Made by a program: the position numbers and the translations under genes. Below the pieces are notes generated by a model. The model saw only the letters and a program-made list of their open reading frames with translations. It searched no databases and was not told where the DNA came from. A DNA stretch of 64,000 nt from Dugong dugon (Eukaryota > Chordata > Mammalia > Sirenia > Dugongidae): NCBI GenBank assembly GCA_030035585.1, contig CM057460.1, positions 126,712,714 through 126,776,713 of the forward strand, written 5' to 3'. This document shows, piece after piece, positions 55,583 to 64,000 of this stretch (position 1 is the stretch's first letter; each line of letters starts with the position of its first letter).

Positions 55583-55730
55583 AAAAAAAAAAGGTCCTCC
55601 CAGGGTGAGAAGGGAGAGTGTTGACATGTTGTGGTTGTCAACCAATGTCATAAAATAATATGTGTACTGACTTTTAATGAGAAACTATTTGTTCTGTAAC
55701 CCTTCATCTAAAGTACAATAAAAAAAAAAA
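55583..55730 (+). mobile_element. L1 3' end fragment (type A), sense, about 150 bp
   Basis: It matches the reverse complement of 7420-7540: gggagagtgttgacatgttg, gtcaaccaatgtcataaaat, gagaaactatttgttctgta, cttcatctaaagtacaataa plus an A tail. Probable TSD atattttcacc (55572-55582) against atattttccct (55734-55744). Confidence 0.9.
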
Positions 55731-55759
55731 GCAATATTTTCCCTAGTTATATAATAATA

Positions 55760-55995
55760 TTAACTAATATTTATTGAGTATATACTTTGTGTCATTTACT
55801 TTTCTGAGTACTTTACGTGTCATGTGATCTTCACCACAATCCTATGAAATGTTACTTTATTATCCCAACCTACAGATATGGAAAGTGAGGCACAGAATGA
55901 TTACACAGCTAATCAGTGGTGTAACCAGGATTCAGATACAGCATTCTAACTCAAAAGTCCGTACATCTAACCTCTACATGCTGTACTGCTCTTCT
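55760..55995 (-). mobile_element. MIR SINE
   Basis: Reverse-complement MIR order: tatttattgagtatatactt, ctgagtactttacgtgtcat, attatcccaacctacagata, gaaagtgaggcacagaatg, aaccaggattcagatacag, tctacatgctgtactgctct. Nearly complete. Confidence 0.9.
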
Positions 55996-56291
55996 AATTA
56001 GTGTTTCTCTCATCTTTTTATGTTTTGGTCTAGGTTTTTGTATTTTCACTTGGCCCACACTTACTTATTGTGTTAAATATTTTTATATCCCTCAAAACTG
56101 CTCAAGCATTAGTTAATATAATTTTCAGCATAATAGGGGTTTTATACATGTGTGGACAAAATTCTTTATGTTGCTCTTTGAAATTAAGCATAAAGAGATA
56201 ATCATTACAAGATTCAAAGTTAGACCAAAGAGGATTCAAAGAGATTTCGTGTATGTATGTTTTTTATTCATAATTGTTCAGTTTCTTAATT

Positions 56292-56494
56292 GCCAGTAAT
56301 GGTGGCACAAGCACTCAGCTGCTAACCAAAAGGTTGGCGGTTCAAACCCACCCAGCGGCTCTGTGGGAGAAAGACCTGGAGATCTGCTTCTGTAAGATTG
56401 CAGTCTAGAAAACCCTACAGGACAGTTCTGCTCTGTCACATGAGATCTCTGTGAGTCCAAAATCGACTCAACGCCATCTAACAACAACAACAAT
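56292..56494 (+). mobile_element. AfroSINE (long form, CAA tail)
   Basis: Order: tggtggcacaagcactcag, ctaaccaaaaggttggcgg, a ggttcaaaccc B-box-like site, gagaaagacctggagatctg, a gctctgtcacatgag body, an aatcgactcaacgcc end and a caacaacaacaa tail. The very 5' end is short. Confidence 0.9.
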
Positions 56495-57021
56495 TAAAAT
56501 ATGATTTTCTTACTGTTGGAGACTGAATTCAGGGTCATTTTTTTCAAGTATGTTAATTTCAGAATGTATAACTCTGCTCATTATAAAATGAATTATTGAC
56601 TGAGTATTGATTTTTAAGTACCAATATCTATGCGTCCCGGTATCTTTTACTCCAAAGTGAGCTAATGATGTAGTACCTAAGCATTTTGTTCATTATATTT
56701 TGTTCTAGAAAAATAATTTTTTTAAAACTTCTACTCGTTTTGAAAATGAATTAAACTACTAGTTAGTCCCATTTGCATGATGTCTAACAATGCTTTTATG
56801 TCAAATATTTTACAACCTTGCATTTAAAATGGCCAGTGTAAATTAGTGTTATCAGGCAACATTGTTTCCTTACAAAGAGTATAAAACTTAAAAATAGTAC
56901 CTTGGACTTTGTCTCTTTTAATCAGTGTAATAGAAACAGTTAATCAACGGAAGGAAAAAAACCTAAAATGAGGGTTTAGACAATTCATGACTAAAAATGT
57001 TGATGGTTTTATAGAAGCTCT
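56495..57021. other. Unique AT-rich sequence
   Basis: No gene or repeat recognised. Confidence 0.5.
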
Positions 57022-57033
57022 CATTAATATATA

Positions 57034-57193
57034 CAAAACCAAACCTGTTGCCGTTGAGTTGATTCCAACTCATAGCGACCCTGTAAGACAGAGGAGAACT
57101 GCCTTATAGTGTTTCAAGGAGAGGCTGGTGGATTCAAACTGCTGACCTTTTGGTTAGCAGCCTTGCTCTTAATCACTGCACTACCAAGGCTCC
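57034..57193 (-). mobile_element. AfroSINE (short form), antisense
   Basis: Order: gccgttgagttgattccaac, gacagaggagaactgcct, ggctggtggattcaaactg, ttttggttagcagcc, gcactaccaaggctc. TSD cattaatatata (57022-57033) against cattaacatata (57194-57205). Confidence 0.94.
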
Positions 57194-57205
57194 CATTAAC
57201 ATATA

Positions 57206-57765
57206 AGCAAGTTTTTATTTATGCACACACATACATTTTGGAAGAGCAGTAGTACATATTTTGCTCTTGTAAACATGTATTAAACACTAAAGATGTATCT
57301 GAATTGGTATGAACCATATTTCCTGGGAAGAATAAGAGTTAGAGCTGGACTTGATCCAGAGTGTGAACCTTGTACCCTGGTGTTTAAAATGCTACAGCTT
57401 CAGAGCCTATAACTAACGGAGTGGCTCCCAAATCAGCTCACGCAGTTCTGGGTCCCAACTACCTTTTGCTGTATAGAATCCACTAGGTTCTGCTTTCCTA
57501 GGTGTACAGTTTCCTCAGATGACTCCTGGTGATTGAAGTGCAGAGTGTGGCCCTGGGGGTTGAAAGGGGGTTTTATTTTGCAGGTTTGTTCAACCGTAAT
57601 TCAGGTCAAATTTTGAATATCTGTATGAAGCCACAGTATGGTTTAATATTCTAGTTCCTTCTCTTCAGTATTTATCAAAATTACAGCTAAGTGAAAGTTC
57701 AACTAGTCAGGATTTCCCTTCACTAAAATCTAGATCTGTAATTTGACGATTCATTTCACAGCACC
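57206..57765. other. Unique sequence
   Basis: No gene or repeat recognised. Confidence 0.5.
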
Positions 57766-57777
57766 TAACATTACTGT

Positions 57778-57941
57778 AGAAAAGCCCTGGTGGTGTAGTG
57801 GTTAAGAGTTTGGCTGCTAACCAAAAGGTCAGCAGTTCAGATCCATCAGGTGCTCCTTGGAAACCCTATGGGGCAGTTCTACTCTGTCCTATAGGGTCAC
57901 TGTAAGTCGGAATCAACTTGACGACATGGGTTTTTTGATGT
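57778..57941 (+). mobile_element. AfroSINE (short form)
   Basis: Order: aaaagccctggtggtgtagtgg, ggctgctaaccaaaaggtc, ctccttggaaaccctatgg, ctactctgtcctatagggtc, gtcggaatcaacttgacg and a T-rich tail. TSD taacattactgt (57766-57777) against tagcatcactgt (57942-57953), two differences. Confidence 0.94.
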
Positions 57942-57953
57942 TAGCATCACTGT

Positions 57954-59114
57954 TACTTTCGCCATAGCACTTTGCATGTAAAGATTTTATATTCTATATC
58001 TCTCAGTCTCTTCTGATCAAAAGATGAGAGAGCATTAACCACAATGCCATGTAAAAGACAAATCAAGACTTAATTTGAAAGTAGTAGCCTGCAATTTTGA
58101 ATCCTACTGTTTACATAACAGACACCCTTGTGCTCTCCTTTATCATTGTTGTGTCTGAGCACTGCACCATATTGCTATTTTCTCACTTGGCTTTCTTAAC
58201 ATTTATGTTTTCCTACTTAGAAACTTGATGGAGGGAGATGACATTTCTGTCAGACTTTGCCAAATGTCTTAAACTCCTTGATGTCATCTAAATAAGATAG
58301 GTATCATCTAAATGCAAAATATAGTCAGTTTTTTAACTTCGGACATCATTTATTTGCCTTGTCATTAGGAATAATATTTATTTAAATTGAATGTGTACTG
58401 TGTAAATGACATATTGTGCTTACCATGAATAAGTTCATGGCCTGAAAATCTCAAATACTGACTATTTAGAGTAGTTGGCATTTCATTTTATTTTCACGTG
58501 TTTATTAAAAAAAGAGTGGATAAAATATTTTATATTAATATTATGGCTTAATCTCATGATTAGGTCACCAGTAAAAAGGAATTTCATAGGCTCATTCTAT
58601 TACATACAGACATTTTGTCTACTTTACGAAGATCTATGTTCAAGAGACCTTATATCCAAAAATTGCTAGAAGTTGAAATTTTAATATGAAGCAATGTCCT
58701 GTGGGAAAGGAAGCCAGCCCTCAACATGTTCTCGGCCTAGATGGTCTTGGAGAGTATTCTGCATATTGCTTTTTTTTTTTTTTTTAACCCCGCTTTCCCC
58801 AAAAGTCAGGATTTTTTTTCGTGCAATTCTGATAGTACTATTGAAATTGACCTTAATTATATATGTAAAGGACCTCTCAGACAACCTATAGATATTGTAA
58901 TCACATTAGGTTATATCCAAACAGTGATACTATACCCTTTCCAGAAAAATAATTTTACAACATTTATATAACTCTAGGTGTTTAAATTTGTTTATCTGTG
59001 TATTATTTATTGCTTATTTGAAACTGTATATTTACGAAGAGTTTTTGTTTTCTCTGCTAAGTATTTTCCACATGGTTTTATTTTCAGCCAGTTTTGAAAA
59101 GCCAAAAATAAATT
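57954..59114. other. Unique AT-rich sequence
   Basis: A T17 run lies near 58770-58787. Small frames here have no recognisable domain. Confidence 0.5.
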
Positions 59115-59199
59115 CTATTCAAGTCAGCAAGCATTTATTAAACATCTGTTATATTCAAGTCCTTGGTCTTGATACATGTGGAGCATAAAAGATAGTGAT

Positions 59200-59610
59200 G
59201 ATGATGATGATTGCAAATACTTATTGGTATTGATTACTTACCAAGTACCAGACCAGGCCTTTGGCCTAAGTGCTTTTACACATAAACCAAAAAAAAAAAA
59301 AAAAAACTGTTGCCGTCGAATTGATTCCAACTCATAGCAACCGTATAAGACAGCATAGAATTGCCCCATAGGGTTTCCAAGGAGCAGCTGGTGGATTCGA
59401 ACTGCTGATCTTTTGGTTAGCAGCCAAGCTCTTATTCCTGTCAGATAGATGCTATTATTTCCTCATACGTTACAAATGAGGAAAACGAGGCATAGAATGT
59501 TTCATAATTTACTAAAGTTTACACAGCCATGATGTAGGAAGACTGGTTTAAAACACAAGCAGTTTGACACCAAAGGTCACACACACCCTTAACCATTGTG
59601 CTATACTAAG
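59200..59610 (-). mobile_element. MIR SINE split by AfroSINE
   Basis: Antisense MIR order: accaagtaccagaccaggcc, taagtgcttttacacat, then the SINE, then gctattatttcctcatacg, caaatgaggaaaacgaggc, caaaggtcacacacaccctt, aaccattgtgctatac. The two halves join in register. Confidence 0.8.
59285..59433 (-). mobile_element. AfroSINE (short form), antisense, inside MIR
   Basis: A long A-run at 59290-59307 is the reverse of its T-rich 3' tail. Then come gccgtcgaattgattccaac, gacagcatagaattgcccc, ttccaaggagcagctggtgg and ttttggttagcagccaagc. The head is cut off at about 59433, so it is 5'-truncated. Confidence 0.92.
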
Positions 59611-60080
59611 AAGAAGACAAGATCCTACCGTCAAGAAACTTTCATCCTACCAGAAAACTGATGATATATTCAGAAAGAAATTCAATACAAGACAGAATGT
59701 ATTAAATGCTGTGCTACTGGCTCAAATATGAAGGCAGTAGAGCTTAGAAGGAGAGATGCATTCCTATTGGGAGATGGGGGAAGGTCTCACAGAGGAGGTG
59801 TTTCAGCTGACCCTTGAGGTATGGGCAAGATTTTGTCATGTGGAAACTGAAGGGGGCAGTATGAACAAAGGCATTGTTTTGAGAAAATGCAGCAATGTTC
59901 AAGAATAGTTTTGTATAGTATCCTTGGAGAGGTAGTAGGGAAAAGGCAGTTGGGCTTGAATTGTGGAAGGGTTGAAGTGGCAGCCTAGGGAATGTGGACT
60001 TTCTTTTGCCAGTAACGAAGAACCTTTGAAGCGTTTAGACTATAGAAAAAGAAGTATGTGATCAGAATTGGAGGGAGGCC

Positions 60081-61020
60081 CTAAGACTTTTGGATAGAGC
60101 ATATTTAGGAATTAGATCAAATATTTAAAATATGTTTACTCTGTAACTAAATGAAAACTAAGGTGGACAAAGTTAATTTTAGTATATAGAAAAGAAAAAT
60201 CTTAGTGCTTATACATACCCTTGAATAGAATACGTATATTTTCATTGAAAATTGGAAGCTTTATATAATTTTATTGGGGATTAGTAATACAGATCCAAAT
60301 TATAAATTTTTTAAAGATTGAATTATTAGATTTTTCTTTTTTAACTACTGGGGAATATTTGAATGGAAAGGATTTATCCAAACAAATCAGTCTAGGATGC
60401 TAAGGATTAATGGTTTTTTCTTATAAAAATGCTATAAAATATTACAGATTTTAATGTTGTTTCAAATCTGATCTTAGAAGACATTTTCTATAGCTGAATT
60501 AATAGGTCTAAGTTAACAAGTAAACCTTACCTTCGAAAGGAAGTACTCATGTTACACTCTTTAAATCTCTCTCCATAACCTACCAGTACTTTAAGTACAA
60601 CTTTAAAGAGACTTGCACTCATGACAAGCGTTCATTTTTGCTATCATGTGAATGGTTACATGTAAATATCTTATTTCAAGTATTGAAATAGTGTTCTCTG
60701 AACATAGTGTTTCAGATAAAAGGTTTCTACCAAGCTTATTAGGGGAAAGCTGATACACTTAGAGAAATCTTAGGCCACCCACCAAATCTGTGATTTCCGG
60801 ACCCAATTTGTGAGCCAAGTTATACTGAGGTCATTATGCAGTCTGTGATTTCTCATTACTTTCACATTTTACTTCATAGATTATATTGACTTTTGGATTT
60901 CAGGCAGTAACTAAAATCAATAATCTTATTAAGTTCAAGTTAGAAAAAATTGAGTTAGTCTGAGTCATATTTTTACCTAGTATCTTTCTTCATGAATTTT
61001 CACATTGCTTTTTGAAAGAT
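60081..61020. other. Unique AT-rich sequence
   Basis: No gene or nameable repeat seen. Confidence 0.5.
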
Positions 61021-64000
61021 TTTTTTTTTATTTTATCCCGTGCAAAAACTTATACATACATTGTTATGTGACTCTGATTGCTCTCCCCATAATGTGACAG
61101 CACACTCCTCCTTTCCACCCCTAATTCCCCATGTCCATTCAACCAGCTCCTAACCCTCTTTGCCTTCCCATCTCACCTCCGGACAGAAGCTGCCCGATTA
61201 GTCTCTTGTAACTACTTGAGCTAAGAGGCACACTCCTCACAAGTATCAGTCCAGTCCAATCCCTGTCTGAAGAGTTGGCCTCAGAAATTGTTTTAGTTCT
61301 GGGCTAATAGAGAATCCAGGGGCCATGCTTTCTGGGGTTCCTGCAGTCTCAGTCAGACCATTAAGTCTGGTCTTCTTACTAGAATTTGAGTTCTGCACCC
61401 CACCTTTCTCTTGCTCCATCTGGGACTCTCTGTTGTGTTCCCTGTCATGGCAGTCTTTGGTGGTAGCCAAGCACCATCTAGTTCTTCTAGTCTCAGGCTG
61501 ATGAAGTCTCTGGTTTATGTGGCCCTTTCTGTCTCTTGGGCTAATACTTCCCTTGTGTCTTTGGTGTTCTTCATTCTCCTTTACTCCAGGTGGTTGGGAC
61601 CAATTGATGTATCTTAGATGGCCGCTTGCAAGCTTTTAAGACCCCAGACGCCACTCACCAAAGTAGGATGCAGAACATTTTCTTAATCAGCTTTGTTATG
61701 CCAGTTGACCTAGATGTCCCCTGAAAACATGGTCCCCAGACCCCTACCTCTGCTACTCTGTCCCTCAAACTGTTTGATTGTATTCAGGAAGCTTCTTAGC
61801 TTTCGTTTAGTCCAGTTGTGCAGACTTCCCCTGTAGTGAATGCTGTCCCTCCCTTCACTTAAGATAATTCTTATCTACGAACGTTAGTAAATAACCTTCA
61901 CCCTTACTCCCTACCCTTGTAACCATCAAAAAATGCTTTCTTCTGTGTTTAAACCTTTTCTTGAGTTCTTATAATAGTGGTCTTATAAAATATTTGTCCT
62001 TCTGTAACTAACTAAATTCACTCAGCATAATGACCTCCAGCTTCCTCCATGTTATGTTTCACGGCTTCATCGTTGTTCTTTATCGTTGCGTAGTACTCCA
62101 TTGTGTAGATATACCATAATTTGTTTATCCATTTGTCCGTTGATGGGCATCTAGGTTGTTTCCATCTTTTTGCTATTGTCAACAGTGCTGCAGTGAACAT
62201 GGGTGTGCATATATCTATTTGTGTGATGGCTCTTATTTCTCTAGGATATATTCCAAGGAGCAGGATGGCTGGATCATATGGTACTTCTATTTCTAGCTTT
62301 CTAAGGAAGCACCAAATCGATTTACAAAGTGGTTGTACCATTTTACATTCCCACCAACAGTGTATAAGTGTCCCGCTCTCTCCACAACCTCTGCAGCATT
62401 TATTGTTTTGTGTTTTTTGGATTAATGCTGGCCTCGTTGGGGTGAGATGATATCTCACTGTAGTTTTGATCTGCATTTCTCTAATGGCTAATGATTGTGA
62501 GCATTTCTTCATGTGTCTGTTAGCCGCCTGAATATCTTCTTTGGTGAAGTGCCTGTTCATATCCTTTGCCCCTTTTTTAATTGGGTTATTTGTCTTTTCG
62601 TTGTTGAGGTTTTGCAGTATCTTGTAGATTTTAGAGATTAGACGCTGATCGGATTTGTCGTAGCCAGAAATTTTTTCCAGTCTGTAGGTTGTCTTTTGAC
62701 TCTTTTGGTGAAGTCTTTTGATGATAATACGTGTTTGGTTTTTAGGAGCTCCCATTTATCTGCTCTGTCTTCTGGTGCTTGTGCATTGTTACTTATGGTT
62801 CGTATTGTGTTTATGCCATATATTAGAGCTCCTAGCGTTGTCCCTATTTTTTCTTCCATGGTCTTTGTCGTTATCGATTTTATATTTAAGTCTTTGATCC
62901 ATTTTGAGTTAGGTTTTGTGCATGGTGTGAGGTATGGGTCTTGAGTCAGTTTTTTGCAGATGGATATCTAGTTATACCAACAGAATTTGTTAAAGATACT
63001 GTCTTTTCCCCAATTAGCAGACTTTGGGCCTTTGTCAAATATCAGCTGCTCATGGGTGGATGAATTTATGTCTAGATTCTCAATCCTGTTCCACTGGTCT
63101 ATGTATCTGTTGCTGTACCAGTAACCAAGCTGTTCTGACTACTGTGGCGGTATAATAGGTTCTAAAATCAGGTAGTGCAAGGCCTCCCACTTTGTTCTTC
63201 TTGAGTAATGCTTTACTTATTCAGGTCCTCTTCCCTTTCCACATGAAGTTGGTGATTTGTTTCTCCATCTCATTAAAAAATTCCAGTGGAATTTGGATCA
63301 GGATTGCATTGTATCTGTAAATCGCTTTGGATAGAATTGACATTTTCACAATGTTGAGTCTACTTATCCATGAGCAAGGTATGTTTTTCCACTTATGCAG
63401 GTCTCTTTTGGTTTCTTGCAATAGTGTCTTGTAGTTTTCATTATATAGGGCTTTTACATCTCTGGTTAGATTTATTCCTAAGTATTTTATCTTCTTGGAG
63501 GCTATTGTAAATGGTATTGATTTGGTGATTTCCTCTTCAAGGTTCTCTTTGTTGGTGTAAAGGAATCCAACTGATTCTTGTATGTTAATGCTGCATCCTG
63601 AAACTTTGCTGAAATCTTCTATTAGTTCCAGTAGTTTTCTTGTAAATTCTTTGGGGTTTTCTGTGTAGAAGATCATATCATCTGCAAATAGAGATACTTT
63701 GACTTCTTCCCTACCAATTTGGATGCCCTTTATTTCTTTTTCTAGCCTAATTGCTCTGGCTGTGACCTGCAGCACAGTGTTGAATAAGAGTGGTGATAAA
63801 GGGCATTCTTGTCTGGTTTCCGTTCTCAAGGGGAATGCTTTCAAAGTCTCTCCATTTAGGATAATGTTGGCTATTAGCTTTGTGTAAATGCCCTTAATTG
63901 TATTGAGGAATTTCCCTTCTATTTTGTTGAGAGTCGATATTTATCATAAATGGGTGTTGGACTTTGTCAAATACCTTTTCTGCATCGATTAATAAGATCA
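61021..64000 (-). mobile_element. L1 LINE (type B 3' UTR), best preserved, continues past window
   Basis: 3' UTR at 61021-62017, preceded by a T-run (tail). ORF2 runs from 62018 to the right edge. It has the longest open ORF2 pieces in the window, so it is probably the youngest L1 here. The 5' end is outside the window, so completeness is unknown. Confidence 0.94.
62018..64000 (-). pseudogene. L1 ORF2, RT palm to C-terminus, two large open pieces
   Basis: Piece 63844-63221 (207 codons) carries [10 protein letters not shown], the catalytic FADD at residues 53-56 (codons 63688-63677), [14 protein letters not shown], a KYLGINL segment and a W/I-rich thumb region. Piece 62755-62018 (245 codons) carries [19 protein letters not shown] and the Cys/His-rich [19 protein letters not shown] segment, and ends ..GGHYAE. 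At least one frameshift lies between them. It is probably inactive as it stands. The upstream half lies outside the window. Confidence 0.88.

Larger units (their letters stand above)
59115..60080 (-). mobile_element. L2-like LINE, antisense, split by MIR
   Basis: Left part 59115-59190 (caagtcagcaagcatttatt, then gtccttggtcttgatacatg). The right part 59611-60080 resumes with agatcctaccgtcaagaaac and continues with a gaaggtctcacagaggagg block, a cagtatgaacaaaggcattg block and a gtgatcagaattggagg block. These follow the extended 3' region seen in reverse-complement L2 copies. A MIR sits between. Confidence 0.65.

Noticed and set aside
1-64000. A host protein-coding gene or new multi-gene system
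   Set aside because: All protein-like signals resolve to L1 or RTE remnants except one weak piece at 32116-32449. Repeat-free blocks show no exon with splice signals that I could recognise.

Overview
The window is mammalian nuclear DNA. I recognise no host protein-coding exon, tRNA or rRNA gene, CRISPR array or bacterial-type operon. The source is almost certainly an afrotherian and most likely an elephant-lineage genome. The reasons are about 17 copies of the tRNA-headed AfroSINE family, several RTE/BovB-type LINEs (family recognised from the encoded protein), and L1 elements with roughly 1-kb 3' UTRs. The older L1, L2, MIR, MaLR and ERVL elements shared by placental mammals are also present. 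The species call is an inference from repeat content.

Layout. 1-5275: an antisense L1 3' end split by two head-to-tail RTE copies. 5690-17170: an old antisense L1 interrupted by an internally deleted RTE derivative, then by a complete 8.5-kb antisense L1 (7411-15898) with a 2.2-kb 5' UTR of tandem degenerate monomers, and by AfroSINEs. 17723-18242: a solo MaLR-type LTR. 18942-19897: a sense RTE fragment carrying a 110-bp palindromic MITE. 19898-24600: mostly unique AT-rich DNA with a TA-repeat palindrome split by a SINE. 24617-29766: three L1 fragments. 29775-36610: mostly unique, with AfroSINE, L2 and MIR. 36615-37950: an old L1 and a TIR element. 38305-49337: scattered AfroSINEs, a DNA transposon split by an ERVL-type solo LTR, a second MaLR-type LTR and an RTE. 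49338-53549: L1 sequence of two 3' UTR types. 53550-55582: the longest non-repetitive block in the right half. 55583-60080: L1, MIR, AfroSINE and a three-level L2/MIR/AfroSINE nest. 61021-64000: the best-preserved L1, running off the right edge.

The elements relate to each other as a transposon community. L1 and RTE are autonomous types. AfroSINEs and the internally deleted RTE copies look non-autonomous. Solo LTRs record recombined endogenous retroelements. Target-site duplications (TSDs) read by eye fix the order of many insertions.

No new molecular system is evident. The observations most worth checking are the monomeric L1 5' UTR, the internally deleted RTE derivatives, two L1 3' UTR units that share a 5' terminus, the shifted ORF2 C-terminus of the younger L1 type, and the SINE-split palindrome near 23.3-23.6 kb. 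All boundaries were set by eye and most carry an uncertainty of a few to tens of bases.
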